Shown: piece by piece, positions 9,096 to 18,715 of the stretch | Layout: the number at the start of each line of letters is the position of its first letter | Position numbering within the stretch: position 1 is the first letter of the stretch | Source: Pirellulaceae bacterium | Lineage (GTDB): Bacteria; Planctomycetota; Planctomycetia; Pirellulales; Pirellulaceae | Direction of reading: 5' to 3' | Assembly (NCBI GenBank): GCA_019636385.1 | Contig: JAHBXT010000001.1 | Location: forward strand, 1,178,001-1,242,000 | DNA: 64,000 bases | The notes under the pieces: generated by a model | The model's input: only the letters and a program-made list of their open reading frames with translations | Told to the model about the DNA's origin: nothing | Database searches by the model: none | Translations under genes and position numbers: made by a program

Positions 9096-10271
9096 ATGAT
9101 CCATTATCGTCACCTAGTCCGCTCAACACGTGGACAGCACCGCCAAACGCGACGCGGAGCGGCTCTAGTCTTGGCCGCAGTGCTGATGTTCGTATTGTTC
9201 AGTATGCTGGCCTTCGCCATCGATACTGGCTATCTGGCCCAGGCTCGATCAGAAGCCATTCGCAGTGCCGATAGCGCTGCGTTAGCTGGCTGTTGGGAAG
9301 TTTATCAGCAGCTGCAGAGCGACCCCGATCTGTCGATGGCTGACATTTCGGAACTAGCTAAGAACTCAGCCAACAACTTTGCGCAATTGAATCCTATCTG
9401 TCAGAGCAATCCTAGTCTGAATCCAGGCGAGGTACAGGTCGGCTATGTCGGCCAAATGCGCGGGGATGTGATTTCCAATGACGCCAGCAAACCGTACTAT
9501 GCGGTTCGTGTCAAGCTGCATAAAAACGAGGATCTCAACGGCAGCGTGCCCTTCTTCTTCGGCAGAATCTTTGGCAATACCAATAAGAATCTAGTTGTAG
9601 AATCTACCGCCGTAATGGCCCGCTCGGTTTCCGGATTCAATCTGCCGGCTGGGTCGACGGACACCCTGAACGTCTTGCCCTTTGCGCTCGACCAACAAAC
9701 ATGGGACAACATGTTGACCGCTGCCGGCGGCAGTGGTTCGGACAACTATAGATTCAACGCCCTGACAAACACGGTTTCTCCAGGCAGCGATGGCATCCTG
9801 GAAGTCAATTTATTCCCACAAGGCACCGGGTCGCCTGGAAATCGAGGCACGGTAGATATCGGCAGCGCCAACAATTCTACCAACGATATCAAGCGACAAA
9901 TCCTGCACGGCATATCTCATCAAGACCTGATCGCCCTGGGCAAACCTCTGGCCTTGGATAGCTTCACCGGCACCATGACATTAAATGGCGACACAGGTAT
10001 CAGTGCAGCCGTCAAGGACCAATTTGACCAGATCATCGGGCAAAAGAGAATCATACCGCTATTTTCTCAGGTGAGTGGGAACGGCAATAACGCCATGTAT
10101 ACGATCACGCGCTGGGTGGGGGTACGGATCATGTTCGTGAAATTGACTGGCAGCATGAGTTCCAAACAGGTAATCGTACAGCCAGCTCCAGTGATCGCTA
10201 CGTATGGAACCAGATCAACAAACAGCCAATCAAGCAACTACGTGATGAAGCCGGTGACACTGGCTGAATAG
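9096..10271 (+). CDS. TadG-like Flp pilus-assembly / vWA-less membrane protein
   Basis: 391 residues from ATG 9096, chosen because AAGGAG lies 8 nt upstream. Residues about 17-60 match the TadG N-terminal region (PF13400 type): RRGAALVLAAVLMFVLFSML followed by AFAIDTGYLAQARSEAIRSADSAALAG, i.e. one membrane segment and the conserved Asp-x-Gly and Asp-Ser-Ala-Ala-Leu-Ala-Gly block. The remainder (about 330 residues) is exported and predicted beta-rich, with no von Willebrand A motif seen. It is followed after 53 bp by a TadE-like gene. No tadA, tadB or flp gene is in the window, so this is an orphan pseudopilin-type pair. Confidence 0.85.
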   Translation: MIHYRHLVRSTRGQHRQTRRGAALVLAAVLMFVLFSMLAFAIDTGYLAQARSEAIRSADSAALAGCWEVYQQLQSDPDLSMADISELAKNSANNFAQLNPICQSNPSLNPGEVQVGYVGQMRGDVISNDASKPYYAVRVKLHKNEDLNGSVPFFFGRIFGNTNKNLVVESTAVMARSVSGFNLPAGSTDTLNVLPFALDQQTWDNMLTAAGGSGSDNYRFNALTNTVSPGSDGILEVNLFPQGTGSPGNRGTVDIGSANNSTNDIKRQILHGISHQDLIALGKPLALDSFTGTMTLNGDTGISAAVKDQFDQIIGQKRIIPLFSQVSGNGNNAMYTITRWVGVRIMFVKLTGSMSSKQVIVQPAPVIATYGTRSTNSQSSNYVMKPVTLAE

Positions 10272-10324
10272 TTTAGCGCTTGCATTCAGAATTTGATTTG
10301 CCCAACATCCTGGACATCAATGCC

Positions 10325-10762
10325 ATGAACAAGAATAGAATTTGCGAGCCCAGGTTAAGCCGACGTAAAACGCAACGCCGCAGGGGTGCTGCCACAGTTG
10401 AATTTGCCGTGATCGCTCCACTGATGATGGTGTTGACCATGGGCATGATCGAAGTGGGCCGCATGGTGATGGTCAAGCAAATTATGGTCAACGCCAGCCG
10501 AGAAGGCGCACGACTGGGAGCATTGCCAGGCGTCTCGAATTCCGAAGTGGTGGCTCGAGTTCAACAAGAGTTGGCGGGGTCGAACGTCTCGGGAGTGCAG
10601 GTGAACGTCAATCCAATTGGCTTGGCCGTCGCTGCGGCCGGAACACCGGTAACGGTATCGCTGTCTGTACCTTCATCGTCGGTGAGCTGGCTAGCGACTC
10701 CGATGCTCCAATTCAGTTCGAACCTTCAAGCCTCGACCACCATGCGCCGTGAAAGCGACTAA
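10325..10762 (+). CDS. TadE-like pseudopilin
   Basis: 145 residues from ATG 10325; an in-frame TTG at 10280 has no ribosome binding site. The RRGAATVEFAVIAPLMMVLT segment and the following GMIEVGRMVMVKQIMVNASREGAR are the TadE signature (PF07811 type), with a processing-site Glu in the membrane helix. The C-terminal half is small and beta-like. It forms an operon with the TadG-like gene upstream. Such pairs usually act in tight-adherence pili or in secretion of surface proteins; in planctomycetes they often occur without the rest of the locus. Confidence 0.9.
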   Translation: MNKNRICEPRLSRRKTQRRRGAATVEFAVIAPLMMVLTMGMIEVGRMVMVKQIMVNASREGARLGALPGVSNSEVVARVQQELAGSNVSGVQVNVNPIGLAVAAAGTPVTVSLSVPSSSVSWLATPMLQFSSNLQASTTMRRESD

Positions 10763-10839
10763 GCTGCAACTACGCTGGCTGTCGCGAGGCTGGCAACTAC
10801 CGGTGGCTACACACGCCACAGGGTGGCCCCTGAAACCTT

Positions 10840-12030
10840 TTAGCCCTGCAGTGCAGCCGCGATGGCATCGGCTAGCGCTGGTAAATTGGCCGAAGTGATA
10901 CCAGCCACATTGATCCGCCCGCTGCCAACGATGTAGACGCCACGTTCGCGCCGCAGCCAGTCAACCTGCATTTGAGACAGGCCACTGAACGAAAACATTC
11001 CGCGCTGCTTGAGCAGGAACGAAAAGTCAATCTCGCTCTGGCGAACCGCCATAGCGGCCACCAATTGCTGTCGCATGTCGTGAATTCTGCTGCGCATTGC
11101 AGTCAGCTCGGTCATCCACAACTGCTTTAACGCTTCGTCCTCCAAGATCGTCGCAATCAGCGCACCGCCATGCCGCGGAGGATTCGAGTAATTGGTACGG
11201 ACCACCTGCTTGGCGCTGCTACCAACGTTCACAACATGCGCAGGCGACGCACACACGGCCAACAGCGCACCGACCCGCTCGCTGTAGAGTCCAAAATTCT
11301 TCGAGAATGAGCTGCACACCAAGAATTCCGAATGTTGTGCGCCAATTGCTTTCAGACCAATGCGATCCTCTTCCAGGCCGTCGCCGAATCCATGGTAGGC
11401 AAAGTCTATCAGTGGCAGCATTTTCGTTTCAGCAGCCAACTCAGAAATCAGCTTCCATTGTCCAGCATCTGGATCAATACCCGATGGATTGTGACAGCAT
11501 CCATGCAGGCAAATAACATCCCCCGGCCGGCCCTGGCTGCGGAGCGTATCAAGCATGGCTGAAAAATCGAGCGACTTCTTGTCAGCAGTCAGGTAGGGAT
11601 AACTTTCGACGACCAATCCTGCTGATTCAAACAGCCCCACATGATTAGGCCACGTTGGATGGCTGACCCAGACCCGAATCGGGCCGAAGTTTTTGCGCAG
11701 TAGATCCGCCGCTACTTTCAAAGCTCCCGTGCCGCCGGGCGTTTGCACCGACGTGACTCGATCGCCAGGAACAATACCATCCAATGCCAGCTTGACTGCT
11801 TGATTGCGAAAGGCGTTTAAGCCGTCAATGCCCAAGTAGCCTTTGGTCTGCTCGGTATCCAGCAGTACTTTTTCAGCTTGCTTGACACACTGTAGAACCG
11901 GAGTTCGCCCCTGATCGTCTTGGTAAACTCCAATGGTCAGATTGATTTTATTGGCTCGACTGTCGCTGGCAAAGGCATCAGACAAACCCAAGATGGGATC
12001 GGGTGGCGCGAGTGAAACTGTATCGAACAT
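10840..12030 (-). CDS. Aromatic/aspartate aminotransferase (AspC/TyrB family)
   Basis: PLP-dependent class I aminotransferase moving amino groups between aspartate or aromatic amino acids and 2-oxoglutarate. The 396-residue product has MFDTVSLAPPDPILGL at the N-terminus, LTIGVYQDDQG, GYLGIDGL, the TPGGTGAL motif, HPTWPNHVGLF, CCHNPSGIDP, and the Lys of SSFSKNFGLYSERVG (about residue 242) that binds PLP. All are typical of the AspC/TyrB subgroup. ATG 12030 is preferred as it gives the family-typical first residue; an in-frame TTG at 12042 is an alternative. It converges with the TadE gene. Substrate preference cannot be settled by eye. Confidence 0.93.
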   Translation of the reverse strand: MFDTVSLAPPDPILGLSDAFASDSRANKINLTIGVYQDDQGRTPVLQCVKQAEKVLLDTEQTKGYLGIDGLNAFRNQAVKLALDGIVPGDRVTSVQTPGGTGALKVAADLLRKNFGPIRVWVSHPTWPNHVGLFESAGLVVESYPYLTADKKSLDFSAMLDTLRSQGRPGDVICLHGCCHNPSGIDPDAGQWKLISELAAETKMLPLIDFAYHGFGDGLEEDRIGLKAIGAQHSEFLVCSSFSKNFGLYSERVGALLAVCASPAHVVNVGSSAKQVVRTNYSNPPRHGGALIATILEDEALKQLWMTELTAMRSRIHDMRQQLVAAMAVRQSEIDFSFLLKQRGMFSFSGLSQMQVDWLRRERGVYIVGSGRINVAGITSANLPALADAIAAALQG

Positions 12031-12454
12031 GGCGACTAGCAAGTGCTCCTTCGTCAGTTACGTGGATTGAATTGGGTGTACCAGCATCGCCGGAAAATGG
12101 CAGGCGGTCTAGTGGGCAACCAGATATTCAGCAAAACGCTCAGGACCGTCCGCAGCCCGTTAATGTCTAACGAACAGAGCGATTATCGGGGCCTAAAGTT
12201 CATCTGGTTTTTTTGACTAGCGGCTTGCCGCGACCTATATTTCAACGGGCCTACTTCGCGCATGGATGGTAGCTGGTGGCATAATCGGTCAACGGAGGGC
12301 TTGTTACAGGCGAAACCGATGCCACCGCTTCGAGGTTGCTGGCCTAGCAGCGAATCGCAGATGAGTTTTTGATGCAACTCAAGCATCGGGGCACATCTGC
12401 TGAGGATTCGATATTCCATGTTGCCAAGAAGTCAACTTCCTCGGAAGAGCCCAG
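12031..12454. other. Gene-free divergent region
   Basis: About 420 bp between the divergent aminotransferase and S41 protease genes. It probably holds both promoters. A run of seven T at about 12208-12214 has no hairpin in front of it, so I do not call a terminator. The 78-codon frame across it has no ribosome binding site. Confidence 0.5.
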
Positions 12455-14152
12455 ATGCCGATATCCGTGAGTGCCAGCCGTCTCCGTCTTGCTTACCTGA
12501 GGCCGTTTGCCGCGATTCTTTTATCCGCAGCATTTCAGCCCATCACATGGATTCAGGCTGCTGAGCCCCAGACCGCACAAGCTGGGAGTATTAGTGCCGC
12601 CAGTTCTGTACAAGATCCGTTGGCCCAAGGCTTAGATCTGGAGCACCAGCGAAACTGGATTGACGCCATTCATTACTATGAATCCGTATTGCGGCAAACT
12701 CCCGATAATGCACAAGTCCGAAGACGACTTCAAATCTCGCGTTTGCATCACGATGTCGTGCGCCGCTGCTCGGACTCGGCCATCGATCAATTGATCTCCA
12801 CCGTCAGTCCGGCTGCCGCATTGGACCTGTATTCGGAAGTGCTGGCCAGGCTGGAGATGAGTTACGTCGATTCGGTTCAGTTAACTGAGTTGATTCGCGG
12901 AGGGACCGCCTATTTCGAAGTGGCGCTCACGGAACCAGCCTTTATTGATGCTCAAGTTCACGCCGGACGGCGAGAACGTGTCGAACCGTTTCGCTTGCAA
13001 ATCCATCGGCTGACGCTGGCCCGACCCGTCCACGCTCGCAGCGACGCACGGCAGTTGGTAGCCCAAGCTGCAGAAGTTGCCCACACAGAACTAGGTATCA
13101 AGCCCACCGCGACCATCCTGCAATTCGCTTTGGGAGCGATTGGCTTGCTGGACCCATACTCAGCATTCTTATCGCCTGCTGAACTGAACGAAGTTGAATC
13201 TCAAATCGAAGGCAATTTTGTGGGCTTGGGAATCGCCCTTGAGCCGCATGTTGCACCGCTACGTATCCTGAATGTCATTCAAGGTGGACCGGCCCGCGAA
13301 GCCGGCCTGCAACCCGACGATCGCATTCTGGAAATTGGTTCCATTCGCTGCATTGACGTCGGAGCCGAACGAGCTGCGGACTTATTACGTGGCCCAGAGG
13401 GCAGTCAAGTGCGGTTGTTAGTCCAGCAACGCAACGGACAATTGGTTGACAAAATCATCGCTCGACGACGCGTTGAAGTGCCGAGCGTGGAAGACGTTGG
13501 ACTGCTAGACACAGAACGCAAGGTGGCGTACTTGAAAATCAGCAGCTTCCAGAAGACCACCGCACAAGAACTTGACGAAGCACTGTGGAAGCTACACCAC
13601 CAGGGAATGCAGAGCTTAGTGATCGACCTGCGCGGCAATCCCGGCGGATGGCTGGACGCTGCAGTGGCTGTGGCTGATCGCTTTCTGAATGAGGGAGCAA
13701 TCGTTAGTACGCGTGGTAAGAACGGCATTGAAAATCAAAACTATGCGGCACATCGTTCGGGTACTTGGCAAGTTCCATTGGTCATGTTGATCGACGATCA
13801 ATCCGCAAGTGCCAGCGAGATTTTAGCCGGTGCCATTCGCGACAATCAGCGCGGCGCACTGGTTGGCTGTACAACTTACGGCAAAGGCAGTGTTCAGGGT
13901 CTGTTTCATACCAAGAGCCTCAATTGCGGAATTCGATTGACGGTTTCCAAATTCTATTCGCCTAGTGGCCAAGCAATCAGCGAATTGGGTGTGTCACCGA
14001 CAATCGCCGTGGATGGCGAGTCCCGAGACTACGTGACCGCTAAGCCTGTTACTGGCCGAGCTAATCCCCAAACCGATAAAGCTCTGCGCATCGCCCTGCA
14101 AGAGGCCCATGCCAGTAGTTACGTCGGACTAGTCTCCACGCGCGCTCGATAG
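12455..14152 (+). CDS. Secreted S41-family C-terminal processing peptidase with PDZ domain
   Basis: 565 residues, ATG with GGAAGAG upstream. Order: signal peptide (about 1-36); TPR-like segment (LEHQRNWIDAIHYYESVL, about 55-90); helical region; PDZ domain (about 245-330, with GLGIALE and GPAREAGLQPDDRIL); and TSPc catalytic domain (about 345-540). The Ser/Lys dyad is visible as Ser452 in SASASEI and Lys477 in YGKGSVQ, the same spacing (25) as in E. coli Prc. The DLRGNPGG loop is intact. Acts in the periplasm on protein C-termini. The N-terminal TPR-like addition before PDZ is uncommon in CtpA-type enzymes. Confidence 0.93.
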   Translation: MPISVSASRLRLAYLRPFAAILLSAAFQPITWIQAAEPQTAQAGSISAASSVQDPLAQGLDLEHQRNWIDAIHYYESVLRQTPDNAQVRRRLQISRLHHDVVRRCSDSAIDQLISTVSPAAALDLYSEVLARLEMSYVDSVQLTELIRGGTAYFEVALTEPAFIDAQVHAGRRERVEPFRLQIHRLTLARPVHARSDARQLVAQAAEVAHTELGIKPTATILQFALGAIGLLDPYSAFLSPAELNEVESQIEGNFVGLGIALEPHVAPLRILNVIQGGPAREAGLQPDDRILEIGSIRCIDVGAERAADLLRGPEGSQVRLLVQQRNGQLVDKIIARRRVEVPSVEDVGLLDTERKVAYLKISSFQKTTAQELDEALWKLHHQGMQSLVIDLRGNPGGWLDAAVAVADRFLNEGAIVSTRGKNGIENQNYAAHRSGTWQVPLVMLIDDQSASASEILAGAIRDNQRGALVGCTTYGKGSVQGLFHTKSLNCGIRLTVSKFYSPSGQAISELGVSPTIAVDGESRDYVTAKPVTGRANPQTDKALRIALQEAHASSYVGLVSTRAR

Positions 14153-14342
14153 CACTAAGTTACATCGACTGCTTGAATCCGAAAGAGTCTTCCAGTCTTG
14201 TCTGTGCGTGGCCAGACGATTATGAGCGCGTATCGACTGAAACAGTCAGGATGATCTACGTCTTGAGCGAATGTCATAAGACTTCACTCGCGGGAAGCTC
14301 ACTGAATTGCTCCTGAATAGCCCGGAATAATACAGTCGCCTT

Positions 14343-17021
14343 TCAATCCGACAGTGGTTCAATTTCGCAGTAGTTAGCACCGTTGGCCAGCACAGAGAGT
14401 TGCAGAGTCAACGTGTGTTCAGAACCGATGACCAAGTTGTCCTCATGCGTCATCTTCAATTGAGATCGCTCAACGATGTCGGCGATCTCCTCCGGTCGAT
14501 AGACCGTGCCGCGATCGCCTAATAACCTAGCTGCTTTCTCTATCTCGGCGAGCTGACTTTCCTGGTGCACATCAGGGCGATCACGCAAAGTGAGCGCCGC
14601 GTCGAAGTAGCTGTTGTGTTGCTTGCTAAATTGATACTGACGAACTCGCACGGACGAACTAGTCAGCCCGGCCAATTCCAGCCGAACTTGAAAACGATCG
14701 TCCGAGCGGGACTGGGTATCAGCCGCCTGGTGCGCGTAGGTTAGCAAGCGGATCGCGTTTCCGGAACGCGAAGCGAAACCCGACACGACATGTCCCGCGA
14801 CCAACTGCTCATCCAGCACCCAAAAGGGTGATTCCATGCGCGCCAGCAGGCCAAGGAAATGCAGGATCGGCATGGCGATCGTCTGTTCCTGATCCACTTG
14901 GCCATTACCCGTCTGGTCGATCGCAATCACCCGAGTCGCGGCGTTGTGTCCACCAAAGTTGCGATTTGGCCAGGGCCAAAACGTGAGTATCGAATCACCT
15001 CGGTCAAAGCGCTGGTCCTCGGTCGCTTTCCGCAGCAGTCGCCGGGCCACATCGGCACACCACGTGGAAAAATAGCCGTTCCCGAGGTAACTATCGGCGG
15101 CCGCTCTGTCTGGTGGCGGATTCCAGCCCGGGCAGGATTCCAGCGAATGCACGGCGAGGCCTGAGAAAAAGTCCTGATCAATCTCGAGTGCCAACTCCTT
15201 GGCGCGAATCAACTTGGCAGCCATCGTGGCTGAGCTGTTGTAGGCATGGACCGAGATGAAGTCGCAGGGGCTACCGCGACCTGTGGCCCGACACAATTCT
15301 GTTACCCGCTGGGATCGCTTTCCTTCAAGCCGAGAATCTTGCAAGGCGGCGTTGTACTGGAGTGCCCCCTCGCGCTGGGCGCTGGGCGAACAGTGCGCGA
15401 GGAATCGCTCCAGCACGGGTTGCTCAATATGAACGCCGAAGATCGCTCCGATCTCCAGCCCACCGACCTGAACTAGCGTGGAATCGTATCCGCGATCCTC
15501 GAAGGCCCTGAGCACTGCATCTACGGTGTAGTCATAAAACTTCTGCAGCTCTTCCCAGTCACCGCTCCGCCAGAAAACGCGAGCCAGATCTGGTTCATTG
15601 AAGACGCTCCACAAGAAGTCCAGGCAAGCATCACCATAGCGCTCGATCAGCCGAGTCGTGATGGCGTGCACAACCTGATGATGCTGGGCATAATCCTTCG
15701 GATAGGTCCAGTTTTGACCATCGACAGACAGGTCGCCAGGTGCATCGGCAAAGTTGACTATGAGGCGATGCCCATAGCGACCATATACGAGGTCCCATTC
15801 CTGGTCAACGCGTCCCCAATAGTAGCAAGGCGTTCCCACCGGACGATACTTTATGAGGTAACAACCCCCATGAGGAAACAGACCGGGCGCGAAGGAAAGT
15901 TCTTCTTCCGGCAGCGGAGCCGCGTAGCCCAGCTTCCATCCTCCCTGGGGTTCCTTCAATCCAATGACGCGAAGAATTCTTGCCTGGAGGTCATCACGCA
16001 CGATCTCCTGGACGATCCCCCTGGCGTGATGGACTCCGTCTGCGATCAGCACTTCCTCTCCCGTGGAGTAATCGCCACTCAGCGGTCGATCCGGCGGAAT
16101 CCCATATTGCTGGTGTCCAAAGAAGTCTTCCAAGTGCACCAGCTTGCCAGATTCCGCCTCCTCAATGCGCACCACTCGGCGGGTTTCTCGCTCGCGCACG
16201 AGATTGGGCAGTCGAGGAGAAATAAACTGCGGCTGGTGCTCCATGCCGGTCAGCCAGAAATCCCGCTGCCAAATCCACGCGTTGGGCGAATTCCTTCGAA
16301 CCTCGGCCATCAGCTCGTAGGTGGGCACCATGTTCGAACCACTGGTCGCAAAGCTGGGTTTGCAAAAGCCGCGGAAGAAACCTCCTTGCCAGCAAACGCC
16401 GAATTGGGACAAATCTAGACGGAAGTTGAGGGAGTGTACCGCGCCAGGCTGTGCTTCCGTGGTGAAGTACCAGCTTTGCCCAGCCGCCTGCAGTTCAGAG
16501 CCACTGTTCGTCCGAGCTGAGACGGTCAGCCGATAGCGTGTGGCCGGGCGAAGCTTTACCGCCGAATCGAAGCCGTTAGAGGTCATGGCCTCAGAGTCGA
16601 TGTTCAGGGCCCAAGCGGGAGAGCCGGCGCGGACCGGTTGCAAACTTCCAGAATATCCCGGAGCGAACCGCAGGCCCGGCGCGACCAACGCAATTCGGTC
16701 TCCTTGTGGATCGGCAAGAATCACTTCGAGCGACTCTTCCAGCAACCAATCCTCGGTTGGCTCGACAAACCCCAATTGAATAAAAAAACTGGTTCGTACC
16801 GGAACATGTTCCGCATTTGGGAACGGACGCGGATAGCCATAGGGATCGGGATTTGCTCGCAGAATTTGCAGCAGTGGCGAGTCTGCGTGCGCAGGTGCCA
16901 ACTCAAACAGGGCCACATGAGCCGCTAAGAACCACCAGCCCTGCCAACAGAACGAACTGATGAAGCGAACAGCTGGCCCCATTCCCAGCGGCTGCCATGA
17001 GCTCCGCAGCACCCCGTTCAC
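14343..17021 (-). CDS. Secreted GH39-like (clan GH-A) glycoside hydrolase
   Basis: 892 residues; GTG start at 17021 has GAGGG 6 nt upstream. An extended signal peptide ends around ELAPAHA (residue 46). The first ~230 residues look like beta-sandwich domains. The barrel part contains DFLWSVFNEPDLARVFW, the Asn-Glu-Pro acid/base motif of clan GH-A, in the context seen in GH39 beta-xylosidases and iduronidases, then DFISVHAYNS and a C-terminal beta domain. I could not pick the nucleophile Glu. Likely attacks a sulfated or other polysaccharide outside the cytoplasm (inference from clan and organism). It stands alone, convergent with the S41 protease gene. Confidence 0.75.
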   Translation of the reverse strand: MNGVLRSSWQPLGMGPAVRFISSFCWQGWWFLAAHVALFELAPAHADSPLLQILRANPDPYGYPRPFPNAEHVPVRTSFFIQLGFVEPTEDWLLEESLEVILADPQGDRIALVAPGLRFAPGYSGSLQPVRAGSPAWALNIDSEAMTSNGFDSAVKLRPATRYRLTVSARTNSGSELQAAGQSWYFTTEAQPGAVHSLNFRLDLSQFGVCWQGGFFRGFCKPSFATSGSNMVPTYELMAEVRRNSPNAWIWQRDFWLTGMEHQPQFISPRLPNLVRERETRRVVRIEEAESGKLVHLEDFFGHQQYGIPPDRPLSGDYSTGEEVLIADGVHHARGIVQEIVRDDLQARILRVIGLKEPQGGWKLGYAAPLPEEELSFAPGLFPHGGCYLIKYRPVGTPCYYWGRVDQEWDLVYGRYGHRLIVNFADAPGDLSVDGQNWTYPKDYAQHHQVVHAITTRLIERYGDACLDFLWSVFNEPDLARVFWRSGDWEELQKFYDYTVDAVLRAFEDRGYDSTLVQVGGLEIGAIFGVHIEQPVLERFLAHCSPSAQREGALQYNAALQDSRLEGKRSQRVTELCRATGRGSPCDFISVHAYNSSATMAAKLIRAKELALEIDQDFFSGLAVHSLESCPGWNPPPDRAAADSYLGNGYFSTWCADVARRLLRKATEDQRFDRGDSILTFWPWPNRNFGGHNAATRVIAIDQTGNGQVDQEQTIAMPILHFLGLLARMESPFWVLDEQLVAGHVVSGFASRSGNAIRLLTYAHQAADTQSRSDDRFQVRLELAGLTSSSVRVRQYQFSKQHNSYFDAALTLRDRPDVHQESQLAEIEKAARLLGDRGTVYRPEEIADIVERSQLKMTHEDNLVIGSEHTLTLQLSVLANGANYCEIEPLSD

Positions 17022-17408
17022 GCTAAACCCTCACGGTCGAACTGAAAATAAGGATCACACCAACGTGAATGACAGTCATATTTTCGGCATATTTTCGGCG
17101 AAGTGTCGTCTTCAGCTTACCACTTCGTTCCGACGCTTCAATTCATGAGGAGATGGCCTCGCAATTGTCGCTAATCTTCACCGATGGATTGTGCACGGAC
17201 GACACACAGTGCGCCATGGTACTAGAGACTGCGGGAATTTAGCCATTCCAGATTCAACGCAACGGCAACCAAAAGTTGCCGTTGGCCGCTACGATACAAC
17301 CCAGGGAACCAAAGGATAGTATGTCTGATCGAATTAACAGTCTGTATACTGAATCTGCAATGAGACCGACCCTGGGATGAAGTTTGGTACGGATTGGCGG
17401 TTTGGAGT
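17022..17408. other. Gene-free divergent region
   Basis: About 390 bp between the GH39-like gene and the GT4 gene. It holds a tandem 11-bp duplication of CATATTTTCGG (17077-17098) and the perfect hairpin listed separately. Confidence 0.55.
17260..17284 (+). promoter_or_regulatory. Perfect 10-bp-stem hairpin upstream of GT4 gene
   Basis: CAACGGCAAC (17260-17269) pairs with GTTGCCGTTG (17275-17284) across a CAAAA loop. There is no T tract on either side, so it is not a normal terminator. It sits about 125 bp before the glycosyltransferase start and may be an operator or an RNA structure. Confidence 0.5.
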
Positions 17409-18707
17409 ATGCGGATTGTCTATCTGACGGCTGGCGCAGCCGGCATGTATTGCGGCAGCTGTTTGCATGATAACGGTCTGGCCAAAGCCTTGATCCAGCG
17501 CGGACATGATGCGTTGTTGGTCCCCGTTTACACGCCCATCACGACCGACCAAACCGACGTTAGCCAACCACGACTGTTCTACGGTGGGCTGAATGTGTAC
17601 TTACAACAATTATCGCCGCTGTTTCGCTGGTTGCCAGCTTGGAGCGACGCCTTCTTGAATTCTCCCAAGCTGGTCGGTTGGATCGCCTCGCGAGCGATGG
17701 GGACATCGGCGGCAAATTTGGGCGCGTTGACGGTGTCGATGTTGCGCGGAGCTGAGGGCCGGCAGCGGAAAGAAGTGGTCCGCATGGGTCAGTGGCTGAA
17801 ATCGTTGGCACCGGATGCGATTATTTTTTCTAATTTGCTAATAGCCGGCAGCGCCCCTTGGCTGCGCGATCAATTGCCCGATAGCCGATTGGTGGTCATG
17901 CTGCAAGGCGATGACATTTTTTACAATGGACTGATCGAACCATACCGCTCACAAGCGCTCACCGAGTTGCGGCGACTGGCTAGGCAGGTTGACTTGATGC
18001 TGCTGCATAGCCGCCAGTACCAGCAGCGCATGAGCCAGCTCTTGCAAGTCCCCGAATCTCGCATGGTGGTGTGTCCGCTGTCGGTCGACTCGGAGGATTT
18101 ACTGGCTATCCAGCGAAGCGCCAATCCAACTCGTCCACCGGCCGTCGGTTTCTTGGCCCGGCTAGCACCTGAAAAGGGGCTGCATCAACTGGTGGACGCT
18201 TTTATACAGCTTAAGCAGGGCCAGTCGCTTGCTCCTAAGATTCGCCTGGAGATCGCCGGTTGGCTGGGAGCGCAGCAGCGTGACTATTGGCAACAACAGC
18301 AAGAAAAACTGGAGCGCGCTGGGCTGCGGGATGACTATCGCTACTGGGGAATTATCGATCGGCAATCCAAGATCGAGTTTTTGTCGAACATTGACCTGTT
18401 GTCTGTTCCGACGACCCACCCTGAGCCCAAAGGTCTGTTTGTATTAGAAGCGCTGGCGGCCGGAGTCCCCTATTTACTGCCGGCTCACGGTGCCTTCCCG
18501 GAACTGCATGCTCGCGCTGGAATGGGGAAATTGCACCAGCCCGATTCCGTTTCGGATTTAGCTGATAACCTGCAACAGATGCTGGGTGATGTTGGTGCCT
18601 TGCGCGCGATGAGCGACGGTTGTCGCGAATTTGTTCGCCAACAGGCGACAGCCGATCTGGGAGCGGCCAGCGTTGAACAAGCGCTAAAGCAGCTCATGGC
18701 AACCTAG
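17409..18707 (+). CDS. GT4-family glycosyltransferase
   Basis: 432 residues from ATG 17409 (an in-frame TTG at 17394 is possible). It has the GT-B fold: the N-terminal domain opens MRIVYLTAGAAGMYCGSC with the CLHDNGLAKALIQRGHD segment, and contains GGLNVYLQQL. The C-terminal domain shows VGFLARLAPEKGLHQLVDAF (nucleotide-sugar domain start) and EPKGLFVLEALAAGVPYLLP, the E-x7-E-type donor site of GT4. Cytoplasmic or membrane-peripheral. Donor and acceptor are unknown; it could act in exopolysaccharide or glycolipid synthesis. There is no polysaccharide cluster around it. Confidence 0.9.
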   Translation: MRIVYLTAGAAGMYCGSCLHDNGLAKALIQRGHDALLVPVYTPITTDQTDVSQPRLFYGGLNVYLQQLSPLFRWLPAWSDAFLNSPKLVGWIASRAMGTSAANLGALTVSMLRGAEGRQRKEVVRMGQWLKSLAPDAIIFSNLLIAGSAPWLRDQLPDSRLVVMLQGDDIFYNGLIEPYRSQALTELRRLARQVDLMLLHSRQYQQRMSQLLQVPESRMVVCPLSVDSEDLLAIQRSANPTRPPAVGFLARLAPEKGLHQLVDAFIQLKQGQSLAPKIRLEIAGWLGAQQRDYWQQQQEKLERAGLRDDYRYWGIIDRQSKIEFLSNIDLLSVPTTHPEPKGLFVLEALAAGVPYLLPAHGAFPELHARAGMGKLHQPDSVSDLADNLQQMLGDVGALRAMSDGCREFVRQQATADLGAASVEQALKQLMAT

Positions 18708-18715
18708 CGGTACAA

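Noticed and set aside
12207..12214. Run of T as a terminator
   Set aside because: No stable hairpin immediately before it on either strand.
12183..12419. 78-codon minus-strand frame in the divergent gap
   Set aside because: No ribosome binding site and no protein-like composition; the region is better explained as promoters.
15666..16418. 250-codon plus-strand frame opposite the GH39-like gene
   Set aside because: Antisense shadow of a gene with clear signal peptide and NEP motif; long antisense frames are common at this base composition.
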